DNA from: DATGKR01 sp035294565
GTDB lineage: Bacteria; Actinomycetota; Acidimicrobiia; Acidimicrobiales; Palsa-688
DNA: 36,030 nucleotides
Direction of reading: 5' to 3'
NCBI GenBank assembly: GCA_035294565.1
Contig: DATGKR010000122.1
Span: 1-36,030 of the forward strand
The notes under the pieces were generated by a model, which was not told the DNA's origin, did not search any database, and saw only the letters and a list, made by a program, of their open reading frames with translations. Below, piece after piece: positions 23,856-31,197 of the stretch (position 1 is the stretch's first letter; each line of letters begins with the position of its first letter). Both the position numbers and the translations under genes were made by a program.

Positions 23856-25019
23856 CTAACCCCAGATCAGCTCGCCCAGGCCGAGGAGCCCGGAGACGTC
23901 GTGGATGTCGTCCTCCAGCTCCGGCGCCGTGGCCACCACCTGGGGCCGCACCTGGAGGTCCCGCCTCATACCCGCCTCGCGCCGGGCGACCGTGGCGAAG
24001 TTGCGGAAGTTTGCGGCGACCTCGCGAAGCACACGCGTCAGCTGCTCCTCGTCGGTGTCCAGAGCCGAGGCGAGACCCTCGATGCGCGCCAGCTCGGCGG
24101 CCTCGTCGCCGAGGCGGGCGGCCAGCTCGTCCGCCTCCTCGTCGAGGAGGTAGCCGGGCAGCACCTTGTTCAGCACCAACGCCCCCAGGTTGAAGCGCTT
24201 GGCGGTGAGCACCTGGATGAAGAACTCGGCCTCCGAGACGGGCGCCGGCTCGAGGGTGCTCACCACCACGAAGGTCGTCCTTTTGTCCCGAAGCAGCCTC
24301 TCCACCGCTGTGGCCCGCTCCACGAACCCGGCGTACATCGTCTGGAAGAGGATGAAGAACTCGGCGATGTCCTCCAGGAACTGCGAGCCGAGCACCCGGT
24401 CGGCCACCTGGTAGAAAGGCCGCGAGGCCAGGTTCACCATGCGGCTGCGGTAGGGGGCGATGAGCAGGCGGAGCAGCCGCGACGAGAAGAAGTCGGCCAT
24501 CCTGCGGGGGGCCTCGATGAAGTCCAGGGCGTTCCTCGTCGGCGGTGTGTCCACCACGATCAGGTCGTAGTCGCCGGAGGTGTGGATCTCGTAGAGGCGC
24601 TCCATGGCTATGTAGTCGTGGCTCTGCACGAACTTGCCGGAGATGTTCTGGTACAGCGGGTTGGACAGGATGCGGTCCCTGGTGGTGGCGTCGGGCGCGT
24701 GCCGGCGCACCAGGTCGTCCCAGCTCTGCTTGGTGTCGAGCATCGCCGCCCACAGCTCGCCGCGCGGTTTCACGCCCGCCGCCTTGAACGCCTCCTCGTC
24801 GACCTTCTTCTCCTCGTTGCCGAACCCCCCGAGGCCGAGGGCGCTCGCCAACCGGCGCGCCGGGTCGACCGTGAGGACGAGCACCTTCCCCCGGTGCCGG
24901 ACGGCGGCCATGGCTGCCATGGCGGCCGCCGTTGTGGTCTTGCCGACCCCGCCGGAGCCGCACGCGATGGCGATCTCCTTGGAGGTGAGCAGGCCCTCCA
25001 GGGTCTCGGGACCGCCCAT
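23856..25019 (-). CDS. ArsA/Get3-like ATPase, second of a pair
   Basis: This 387-residue P-loop ATPase has a deviant Walker A at residues 21-28 (CGSGGVGKTTTAAAMAAMA), switch I (LVLTVDPARRLASALGLGGF) and switch II (DLIVVDTPPTRNALDFIEAP). A helical client-binding-like insertion contains RMADFFSSRLLRLLIAPY. Pairs of such proteins (BagA/BagB, Rv3679-Rv3680 in M. tuberculosis) form a Get3-like complex. ATG 25019 shares one base with the stop of the first ATPase (TGATG). The frame remains open far upstream, but only within the shadow of the neighbour. Arsenite resistance is unlikely, since no ars genes are near. Confidence 0.88.
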   Translation of the reverse strand: MGGPETLEGLLTSKEIAIACGSGGVGKTTTAAAMAAMAAVRHRGKVLVLTVDPARRLASALGLGGFGNEEKKVDEEAFKAAGVKPRGELWAAMLDTKQSWDDLVRRHAPDATTRDRILSNPLYQNISGKFVQSHDYIAMERLYEIHTSGDYDLIVVDTPPTRNALDFIEAPRRMADFFSSRLLRLLIAPYRSRMVNLASRPFYQVADRVLGSQFLEDIAEFFILFQTMYAGFVERATAVERLLRDKRTTFVVVSTLEPAPVSEAEFFIQVLTAKRFNLGALVLNKVLPGYLLDEEADELAARLGDEAAELARIEGLASALDTDEEQLTRVLREVAANFRNFATVARREAGMRRDLQVRPQVVATAPELEDDIHDVSGLLGLGELIWG

Positions 25020-25966
25020 CAGTAGCCCAGCTCCGCCGAGAGGGCGTCGGCTATCTGGTGGGTGGCCCGCAGACCGGTGGCCCGGAAGAACAGGTAGGGC
25101 ATGTAGAGCATCGGCACGGCCGGGTCGACCTCGGCGCGCAGGTGCTCGAGGTGTTCGGCGCGCGAGCGCCGCGTGGTCACCGTCAGGCGGGCAGCCTCGA
25201 CCAGCGGCGCCAGGCTGCCGCCGAGCCGCTTCTCGAGAGGCTCCCTCGACTCGGGACGCTCCAGCCGCTCGAAGACCTCTTCCTCGGCGCGTCCGAACAG
25301 CTCGGGGAGGACGCGGTTGACCACGACCCCTGCCAGGACGACGTTGGTCTCGTCGCGGACCCGGTCTATCAGCTCGAGCGTTTCGTTGACGGGCATCTCG
25401 GCGGGGGTGGCGACGATCACCAGCCCCGTCGTGGCCGCGTCGCCGAGGATGTCGAGCATCCACCCCGTCTGCTGGCGGACCAGCCCTACCTGGACCAGCT
25501 GGTTGATCGCCTGAGGGGCGGCGAGCTGGCCGACGATGTGACCCGCCGCCGAGGCGTCCACGACGACCAGGTCGTAGTGACGCTCGCGCACCTCCCAGCA
25601 GAGCTTGCCGATGGTGACGATCTCGCGCACGCCCGGGGCGGCCGAGGCGACAAAGTTGAACATCTGCGCCAGCGGGCCGATCCTGGCGACCAGGGGGATC
25701 TTGAGCTGGAGGGAGAGGTACTGCTTCAGGCTCGCCTCGGTGTCCATGGACATGGCCCAAAGGCGCGGGGCGACCTCCCGCTCCTCGAAGCGGGTGGGCG
25801 CAGTCTCGTAGAAGTCGGCGAGGTCCCCCTTGGCGTCCACCTCGCAGACCAGGGTTTTCTTGCCCCGCTCGGCCGCCAGCCACGCCAGGGCGGCGGAGAT
25901 CGTCGTCTTGCCGACCCCACCCTTGCCCGTGACGAAGAGCAGCCGGCGGTCGAGCAGGTCAACCAC
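25019..25966 (-). CDS. ArsA/Get3-like ATPase, first of a pair
   Basis: This 315-residue partner ATPase has Walker A FVTGKGGVGKTTISAALAWL (loop about 14-21), switch I-like CEVDAKGDLADFYETAP, and switch II-like DLVVVDASAAGHIVGQLAAP, where the usual DTPP is replaced by DASA. Later blocks are VATPAEMPVNETLELIDRV and AGVVVNRVLPELFG. GTG 25966 is the only start near the conserved N-terminus. It lies 57 bases after DUF3107 on the same strand; that gap has no clear promoter. The pair probably forms a heteromeric Get3-like complex; its clients in bacteria are not established. Confidence 0.88.
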   Translation of the reverse strand: MVDLLDRRLLFVTGKGGVGKTTISAALAWLAAERGKKTLVCEVDAKGDLADFYETAPTRFEEREVAPRLWAMSMDTEASLKQYLSLQLKIPLVARIGPLAQMFNFVASAAPGVREIVTIGKLCWEVRERHYDLVVVDASAAGHIVGQLAAPQAINQLVQVGLVRQQTGWMLDILGDAATTGLVIVATPAEMPVNETLELIDRVRDETNVVLAGVVVNRVLPELFGRAEEEVFERLERPESREPLEKRLGGSLAPLVEAARLTVTTRRSRAEHLEHLRAEVDPAVPMLYMPYLFFRATGLRATHQIADALSAELGY

Positions 25967-26023
25967 GGTGCGGCGGGTGTTTTCCGGTCGCGGCGACGCC
26001 GGCTTTCAACGCGGCTCGGCCGT

Positions 26024-26266
26024 TCAACGCAGCGCGGCGCCGAAGCCGACCCGGCGCTCCTCGCTAGCCGTGTTGAGCTCCACGTAGGCGACCCGGCTCG
26101 CCGGGATTCCCACGCGCCTGCCCCGCCGGTCCGTGAGCCACAAGACCCCGTTGTCGGAACCGAGGGCGGCCTCGATCTGCTCGGCCAACTTCTCCGCGTC
26201 GGTGCCGTCTGGCATCTCGACCTCCAGCTCCTTGGGAGACTGCACAACCCCGATTCGAACGTCCAT
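26024..26266 (-). CDS. DUF3107 family protein
   Basis: This 80-residue protein matches DUF3107 (Rv3208A/TB9.4 type): MDVRIGVVQSPKELEVEMPD, then GVLWLTDRRGRRVGIPASRV and AYVELNTASEERRVGFG. The family is a small conserved actinobacterial protein of unknown function. It heads the - strand unit with the ATPase pair and pdtaS. A TACGAT hexamer ends 6 nt before the ATG, indicating a leaderless message. Confidence 0.9.
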   Translation of the reverse strand: MDVRIGVVQSPKELEVEMPDGTDAEKLAEQIEAALGSDNGVLWLTDRRGRRVGIPASRVAYVELNTASEERRVGFGAALR

Positions 26267-26272
26267 GAGCCA

Positions 26273-26278
26273 ATCGTA
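26273..26278 (-). promoter_or_regulatory. -10 box for leaderless transcription of the DUF3107 gene
   Basis: On the - strand TACGAT fits TANNNT, and exactly 6 nt follow before ATG 26266. Transcription would begin at the start codon itself, with no ribosome-binding site, as is common in Actinobacteria. No convincing -35 is visible. Confidence 0.55.
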
Positions 26279-26419
26279 AGGCAGGGCCGCCGGGGGCCGC
26301 CCCTCCGCAGGTGGATCGCCGTCGGGGCCCCGCCACCCCAGCGCTACCCGCCCGGGCCTCCGCCGACCCCCCGAGGCTCACGCCCGCACGATCAGCCGGG
26401 CGGCGTCCCACCTCCGGGA

Positions 26420-26425
26420 TACCTT
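26420..26425 (+). promoter_or_regulatory. Possible -10 box for the dGTPase-like gene
   Basis: TACCTT (TANNNT) ends 8 nt before GTG 26434, the first codon of the tandem repeat, consistent with a leaderless or near-leaderless start there. No -35 is visible. Confidence 0.35.
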
Positions 26426-26433
26426 TGCCCCCA

Positions 26434-26541
26434 GTGATCTCCGAGCGACCAGCGATCTCCGAACGACCAGCGATCTCCGAACGACCAGCGATCTCCGAGC
26501 GACCAGCGATCTCCGAGCGACCAGCGATTTCCGAACGAGCG
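26434..26541 (+). repeat. Six 18-bp tandem repeats at the start of the dGTPase-like gene
   Basis: There are six adjacent 18-bp units of GCGATCTCCGAGCGACCA with A/G variation at one position. The first unit begins GTG instead of GCG and the last ends GAGCG. Read in the gene's frame each unit gives AISERP (first VISERP, last AISERA). The units are direct with no spacers, so this is not CRISPR. It may be an N-terminal peptide repeat or, if translation starts at 26560, a regulatory array. Confidence 0.9.
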
Positions 26542-27615
26542 GAGCGCTGGGCCCAGACCATGTCCGGGCATCGCTCCCCCGGCGGCGTGCGCCAGGCCCA
26601 CGCCGGGGCGGCGCGGGTCGTGGTAGGGCCGGCGCCGCCGCTCGAGCGCGAGGCCCGCGAAGCGCTGGCCGCCGCCCAGCAGGCGGTGGGGGCGACCCTG
26701 CCCCGGGGGGCTGGCCGGCGTGGCCGCCCAGAGGAACCCGATCCCTGGCGTACCTGCTTCGAGCGGGACCGGGACCGCATCCTGCACTCCACCGCTTTCC
26801 GCCGCCTCGCCGGCAAGACCCAGGTGTTCATCTTTCCGGCCGACCACCAGCGCACCCGGCTCACCCACGCCATCGAGGTGGCCCAGGTCGCGACCGCCAT
26901 CGCCGCCGCCTGCCGGCTCAACGTGCCCCTCGCCGAAGCCATCGCCCTCGGCCACGACTGCGGCCACGGCCCGGGGGGGCACGCCTCGGAGGACGCCTTC
27001 TCGGCGTTCGTTCCCGGCTTCGACCACGCCGTGTGGGGCGCCGACGTCACCGCGGCGCCGCTCAACCTATGCGCCGAGACCCTCGACGGGATACGCAACC
27101 ACTCCTGGTCCCGCCCGGCCCCCTCGACCCCGGAGGGACAGGTGGTCGGCCTCGCCGACCGAATCGCCTACTGCGCCCACGACCTCGAAGACGCAGCGCG
27201 GGCCGGGCTGGTGGAACCTCGCCTGCTACCCGATGCGGTACGGGACCGCTGCGGCACGACCCGCTCGTCGCAGCTGCGGGCGTTCATCGCCGACGCCGTG
27301 GCGACGATCGGCTCCACCGGGCTGGTCGGGCTGTCGGAGGACATGGGCGAGGCCCTCGCCCTGCTCCGCGCCTTCAACCACGAACGGGTCTACCTGCGCC
27401 CGGAGTCAGTCGAGCAGAGCCGGGCGGTCATCGAGATGCTCCGGGCCCTCGTCGAGCACTACGCGGCCCGACCGTGGCTGCTGCCCCCCTTCGAGGGCGA
27501 CCCTCTCCGCGCCGCGGTCGCCTATGTCGACGGCATGACCGACCGTTACGCGTGCGACCAGGCGACGGTCCTCCTCGGCTGGCCCCCCGAGAGGCTGCCC
27601 CGACGGGCAGCCTGA
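26434..27615 (+). CDS. dGTPase-like HD-domain phosphohydrolase
   Basis: The HD domain is clear: FERDRDRILHSTAFRRLAGK, QRTRLTHAIEVAQVA (His about 145), ALGHDCGHGPGGHASEDAF (His-Asp about 174-175) and QVVGLADRIAYCAHDLEDA. This is the deoxyguanosinetriphosphate triphosphohydrolase-like arrangement that hydrolyses dNTPs to nucleoside plus triphosphate. With GTG 26434 the product has 393 residues and begins with six ISERP-type repeats; ATG 26560 would give 351 residues without them. Neither start has a good ribosome-binding site, but TACCTT at 26420 favours the former. It is divergent from DUF3107 and convergent with mrp. Confidence 0.87.
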   Translation: MISERPAISERPAISERPAISERPAISERPAISERAERWAQTMSGHRSPGGVRQAHAGAARVVVGPAPPLEREAREALAAAQQAVGATLPRGAGRRGRPEEPDPWRTCFERDRDRILHSTAFRRLAGKTQVFIFPADHQRTRLTHAIEVAQVATAIAAACRLNVPLAEAIALGHDCGHGPGGHASEDAFSAFVPGFDHAVWGADVTAAPLNLCAETLDGIRNHSWSRPAPSTPEGQVVGLADRIAYCAHDLEDAARAGLVEPRLLPDAVRDRCGTTRSSQLRAFIADAVATIGSTGLVGLSEDMGEALALLRAFNHERVYLRPESVEQSRAVIEMLRALVEHYAARPWLLPPFEGDPLRAAVAYVDGMTDRYACDQATVLLGWPPERLPRRAA

Positions 27616-27642
27616 GAAGCTGTCGTCGACCAACGGGAGGGC

Positions 27643-27665
27643 GACCTCCGCCGACCGGGGAGGTC
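27643..27665. terminator. Possible hairpin between the dGTPase-like gene and mrp
   Basis: GACCTCC and GGAGGTC form a 7-bp stem with a 9-nt loop in the 65-base convergent gap. There is no T-tract on either strand, so termination is only suggested. Confidence 0.35.
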
Positions 27666-27680
27666 AACGCACGGCCCGGC

Positions 27681-28892
27681 TCAGCGGACGGTCAGCTCCG
27701 GGTGGAACACCCTCGCCCGGCCCCGCTCGACGAGGGCCGCCGCCAGCGCCTCGAACGCCTCGGCCGCCTCCGACCCCGGTTCGCCGACAACCACGGGCCT
27801 GCCGGTGTCACCCCCCTCCCGCAGCGCCGGGTCGAACGGCACCTGGCCCAACAACGGGACACCCAGCTCCGAGGCCAGCTGCGCCCCTCCGCCCTCCCCG
27901 AACAGCGTCACCCGGGACCCGTCAGGACCTGTCCACCAGCTCATGTTCTCGATCACGCCGCGTGTCGGGAGGTTGAGCTTCTTGGCCATGTACGCGGTGC
28001 GCTGCGCCACCCGCCGGGCGGCCGGCTGGGGGGTCGTCACCACGTAGACCTCCGAGGTCGGCAGGTACTGGGCCATCGACAGGGCGACGTCGCCGGTGCC
28101 GGGGGGCATGTCGATGAGCAGGAACTCCGGGTCGCCCCAGTCCACGTCGACGAGGAACTGCTCGAGCGCCTTGTGGAGCATCGGGCCCCTCCAGACGACC
28201 GGCTGGTCGTCGCCGAGGAAGAAACCCATGGACATGCAGCGAACCCCGTGGGCCTCGGGGGGGACCATCTTCATGTCCGAGACGGTCGGCTCCTCCTGCA
28301 CGCCGAGCATGCCCGGCACCGAGAACCCGTACACGTCGGCGTCGAGCAGGCCGACGTCGTGGCCGGCGCGCGCCAGCGCAACGGCAAGGTTGACCGTCAC
28401 CGAAGACTTGCCGACGCCGCCCTTTCCGGAGCTTATGCCCACCACCCGGGTGCGGCTCTGGGCGCCGAAACGGTTGGGCCTGCCCGACTCGTGCCCGAGC
28501 GGCCCCGTCGCCCGGTGCGCATGACCCTCGCCGGGACCCCCCGCCCCTTGCTGTTCGCCGCCGCTGCCAGCCGCCCCGCCACCGTTCCACGCCCCCGGCG
28601 CTGCGCCGGCCGCCACCCGTGCCCGCACCGCCTCGAGCTCCCCCGGGCTCATGACCGTGAGCTCCACCTGCACTTCCTTCACGCCGCTCAGCGGACGCAG
28701 CGCATCCTCCACCCGGCGGGTCACCTCGGTCCGCATCGGGCATCCGGCGACGGTGAGGGCGATCGTCGCCGTAACGCGGCCGCGCCTCGACGTGACGTCG
28801 CGGACCATCCCGAGGTCGACGATGCTCATGTGCAGCTCCGGGTCCTCGACCGACCGGAGGGCGTCCATCAGTTCGTGTCGCTTGAGGGGCAT
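27681..28892 (-). CDS. mrp: Mrp/NBP35-family Fe-S carrier ATPase
   Basis: This 403-residue protein has an N-terminal MIP18-like (DUF59) domain (ALRSVEDPELHMSIVDLGMV, LTVAGCPMRTEVTRRVEDAL), a Gly-rich linker (about 95-140), and a P-loop ATPase domain with GISSGKGGVGKSSVTVNLAV, DADVYGFSVPGMLGV and LIDMPPGTGDVALSM. Mrp proteins carry or assemble Fe-S clusters. The bridging CxxC found in many homologues is absent after GVIENMSWWTGPDGS, as in actinobacterial Mrp. The ATG has AGGAG about 11 nt upstream. It is divergent from the SufR-like regulator across a shared palindrome. Confidence 0.92.
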   Translation of the reverse strand: MPLKRHELMDALRSVEDPELHMSIVDLGMVRDVTSRRGRVTATIALTVAGCPMRTEVTRRVEDALRPLSGVKEVQVELTVMSPGELEAVRARVAAGAAPGAWNGGGAAGSGGEQQGAGGPGEGHAHRATGPLGHESGRPNRFGAQSRTRVVGISSGKGGVGKSSVTVNLAVALARAGHDVGLLDADVYGFSVPGMLGVQEEPTVSDMKMVPPEAHGVRCMSMGFFLGDDQPVVWRGPMLHKALEQFLVDVDWGDPEFLLIDMPPGTGDVALSMAQYLPTSEVYVVTTPQPAARRVAQRTAYMAKKLNLPTRGVIENMSWWTGPDGSRVTLFGEGGGAQLASELGVPLLGQVPFDPALREGGDTGRPVVVGEPGSEAAEAFEALAAALVERGRARVFHPELTVR

Positions 28893-28905
28893 GGGGGGTT
28901 TTCTC

Positions 28906-28924
28906 CTAACTGGATAGTTAGAAT
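28906..28924. promoter_or_regulatory. Operator-like palindrome overlapping a -10 box
   Basis: CTAACT-GGAT-AGTTAG (28906-28921) is a perfect 6-bp inverted repeat in the 38-base gap between divergent mrp and the SufR-like regulator. TAGAAT (28919-28924) overlaps its right arm and ends 6 nt before GTG 28931, so the regulator message is probably leaderless. A regulator bound here would block its own promoter and probably that of mrp. Confidence 0.6.
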
Positions 28925-28930
28925 ACCCGT

Positions 28931-29728
28931 GTGGGGCTTCCCGACGTAGAGCCCGCTTCTCCGAGCCGTCCGCACACGGCCAGCGACGCGCACCCGGCCG
29001 GCGCCGCCTCCGCCAACGGGAGCAAGCCGGGTCTGAGCGACGCCGAGTTCTCCGCCGCGGTCGCCGCGGTCACCTCCGCGTTCGGCGACCCGACTCGCCG
29101 TCAGATCTACCTGTTCGTCCGGGACCGCCCCGAGGGGGTCACCGCCTCGGAGGTCGCCGAGAAGTTCGCCCTCCACTCCAACGTGGCCCGCCACCATCTC
29201 GACAAGCTGACCGCCGGCGGCTACCTGGAGGTGTCCGCGCTGCGGCCCAGCAGCGGCGGGGCGGGCAGGCCGTCCAAGCGCTACCGGAGCACCGCCCGGG
29301 AGGCGGGGGTCGCGGCGCCGAGGTTGGGTGACGACCTTTTGATCATCCTCCTCGGCGCGGCGCTGGCCCGCATCCCCGCAGGCGAGGCGGAGGAGATGGC
29401 CGAGGCCGTCGGCGAGGACTACGGGCGCCGCCTGGCCGCCCAGATGTCGCCCGGCGACGGCCATCGCTCGTTCCGCTCGGCGCTGCACGCCATCGCCGAG
29501 GCGCTCACCGCCCACGGCTTCGAGGCGCACGCCGAGGCGCGCGGCGGGTCGCTGGCCCTCATCAAGGACTCGTGCCCGTTCTTCGACACCGCCCGCCAGC
29601 ACCCCGTTGTCTGCGCCGTCGACCGGGGGATGGTCCGCGGCCTGCTCGCCGGGTTGTACGGGGAGGCGGTGGTCGCTTCGGAGTCGTCGCGGGCGTTGGG
29701 CGACGAGGCCTGCGTGAGCATCGTCTAG
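28931..29728 (+). CDS. ArsR/SufR-like Fe-S-type transcriptional regulator
   Basis: This 265-residue regulator has an N-terminal winged helix-turn-helix (AFGDPTRRQIYLFVRDRPEG, TASEVAEKFALHSNVARHHL, DKLTAGGYLEV). Its C-terminal domain has three Cys in the SufR-like pattern: C215-x12-C228 (SCPFFDTARQHPVVC) and C261 (GDEACVSIV). In SufR such Cys hold a cluster that reports Fe-S status. The next gene is a cysteine desulfurase 3 nt on and mrp is divergent, so control of Fe-S biogenesis is likely. The usual His ligand between the second and third Cys is not evident. GTG 28931 is probably a leaderless start. Confidence 0.83.
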   Translation: MGLPDVEPASPSRPHTASDAHPAGAASANGSKPGLSDAEFSAAVAAVTSAFGDPTRRQIYLFVRDRPEGVTASEVAEKFALHSNVARHHLDKLTAGGYLEVSALRPSSGGAGRPSKRYRSTAREAGVAAPRLGDDLLIILLGAALARIPAGEAEEMAEAVGEDYGRRLAAQMSPGDGHRSFRSALHAIAEALTAHGFEAHAEARGGSLALIKDSCPFFDTARQHPVVCAVDRGMVRGLLAGLYGEAVVASESSRALGDEACVSIV

Positions 29729-29731
29729 GGC

Positions 29732-30856
29732 TTGCGGGCGTACCTCGACCACGCGTCCACCTCGCCGCTGCGCCCCGCCGCACGCGACGCCATGCTCGAG
29801 TGGCTCTCCTGCGCCGACCCGGGACGGGTCCACACCGAGGGCCGGATGGCACGGGCCGCCCTGGAGCAGGCCCGCGAGTCGGTGGCGGCTTTTTTCGGCA
29901 CGCGCCCCCGCCAGGTCGTCTTCACCTCGGGCGGAACGGAGGCCGTCAACTCAGCGGTCTTCGCCGCCCTGTGGGGACGCGCCGACACCAGGGCGGTGGT
30001 GCCCGGCGTGGAGCACAGCGCCGTCCGGGAAGCTTGCCTTCGCTGGTCCTCGGAGGTGATCTGGACAAAGGTCGGCCCCGACGGCCGCGCCGACCTCTCC
30101 GCAATCCAAGAGGCGGTGGCCGCGGGGGGGGTCGGGCTGGTCAACTGCCAGGCGGGCAACCACGAGGTCGGCACCCTGCAACCGGTCGAGCAGCTGGCCG
30201 GACTGCTGCAGGGAGGGTCCGCCCTGCTCCACGTCGACGCGGCCGCCGCCGCCGGCCATGTGCCGCTCAGCTTCGACGGCTCGGGGATCGACCTGATGTC
30301 GGTGTCGGCGCACAAGCTGGGGGGTCCCGCCGGGATCGGCGCGCTGCTGGTGAGGAGGGGCCTCCGCCTCCCCGCCCTGCTCGTCGGCGGCGAACAGGAG
30401 AGGGCGCGACGGGCGGGGCTGGAGAACGTCGCCGCCGCCGCCGGCTTCGGGGCGGCCGCCGCCGAGCTGGCGACGTCCCTGGCAGCCGAGGAGGCGGCGG
30501 CGCGCCGTCGAGCCGAGCGGCTGAGGGCGGCCGCCGGCGGGATAGCCGGAGCCGTCGTGCACGGGCCCGCCGACGCCACGCTCCGACTCCCCCACATCGT
30601 CTGCCTGGCGTTGCCCGACGTGGAGGCCGAGCCGATCCTCATCGGCCTCGACCGGGCGGGTGTCGCCGCCCACTCGGGGAGCTCCTGCTCGTCGGAGTCC
30701 CTGGAGCCGTCCCCCGTCCTGGCGGCCATGGGTGCCGACGCCGAGCGAAGCCTGCGCCTGTCGGTGGGATGGTCGACCACCGACGAGGAGGTCGAGCTCG
30801 CCGCGCGGGCTCTGCCTGAGGTGGTGTCGGGTCTGCGCGCCCTGCGGGGCAGCTAG
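29732..30856 (+). CDS. iscS: Cysteine desulfurase (IscS/NifS type)
   Basis: This 374-residue PLP enzyme takes sulfur from cysteine for Fe-S clusters or thiolation. Motifs are YLDHASTSPLRPAARDAM, VFTSGGTEAVNSAVFAAL, PGVEHSAVREACLRW, LHVDAAAAAGHVPL, the PLP Lys in SVSAHKLGGPAGIGALLV (K195), GGEQERARRAGLENVAAAAG, and the active Cys in HSGSSCSSESLEPSPVL (C319). The start is TTG 29732, 3 nt after the regulator. NifS/IscS-like length and motifs favour this over SufS. No scaffold (IscU/SufU) is adjacent. Confidence 0.93.
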   Translation: MRAYLDHASTSPLRPAARDAMLEWLSCADPGRVHTEGRMARAALEQARESVAAFFGTRPRQVVFTSGGTEAVNSAVFAALWGRADTRAVVPGVEHSAVREACLRWSSEVIWTKVGPDGRADLSAIQEAVAAGGVGLVNCQAGNHEVGTLQPVEQLAGLLQGGSALLHVDAAAAAGHVPLSFDGSGIDLMSVSAHKLGGPAGIGALLVRRGLRLPALLVGGEQERARRAGLENVAAAAGFGAAAAELATSLAAEEAAARRRAERLRAAAGGIAGAVVHGPADATLRLPHIVCLALPDVEAEPILIGLDRAGVAAHSGSSCSSESLEPSPVLAAMGADAERSLRLSVGWSTTDEEVELAARALPEVVSGLRALRGS

Positions 30857-30867
30857 CCTCGCCGGTC

Positions 30868-31197
30868 GTGAGTGCCACCAGGCGGGTGATCCTCGCGGGC
30901 CTGCTCGTCTTCTTGGGTTTCGTCGTGTTCCACTCGGTTACCCCCTGGTCGTGGTCGGCGCCGCAGGCTGCTCCGGCGGGGGTCACGGCCCGCCAGGTGA
31001 GCTACACGTGCGGCCCGCTGTGGGGGTCAGGGTACGTTCACGGGCCGCCTTCGACCGCCTACCCGCTGCAGGGAACGCCCTGCGCCCACCGGGCTTCGGC
31101 CCAGCTGGTCAGCGGCGTCGACGTGGCGATCGCCCTCGCGGGTGTGGCGGTGGTCGCCGCCGGCGCTCTCCGTCCCCGCCAGCCCCAGGAGTCCTAG
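30868..31197 (+). CDS. Small two-helix membrane protein of unknown function
   Basis: This 109-residue protein has an N-terminal helix (RRVILAGLLVFLGFVVFH) and a C-terminal helix (DVAIALAGVAVVAAGALR). Between them is an outer loop of about 60 residues with two Cys (C48 in YTCGPLWGSG, C72 in GTPCAHR), possibly a disulfide. It resembles short actinobacterial membrane proteins with a spaced CG...C loop, with no known function. TAGCCT (30854-30859, including the iscS stop) ends 8 nt before GTG 30868 and could be a leaderless promoter. Its stop overlaps the convergent ccmH/I stop by 4 nt. Confidence 0.75.
   Translation: MSATRRVILAGLLVFLGFVVFHSVTPWSWSAPQAAPAGVTARQVSYTCGPLWGSGYVHGPPSTAYPLQGTPCAHRASAQLVSGVDVAIALAGVAVVAAGALRPRQPQES

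Noticed and set aside
22012..24963. A 983-codon open frame on the - strand
   Set aside because: It overlaps pdtaS and an ATPase, which have full family motifs; its translation is Arg/Gly-rich low-complexity sequence typical of shadow frames in high-GC DNA.
23856..25966. Arsenite-efflux ATPases
   Set aside because: The proteins are ArsA/Get3-like, but no arsB, arsC, arsD or ars regulator is near, and the paired arrangement fits the Get3-like Rv3679-Rv3680 type better.
26434..26541. CRISPR array
   Set aside because: The units are directly adjacent with no spacers, only 18 bp long, and no cas genes are present.
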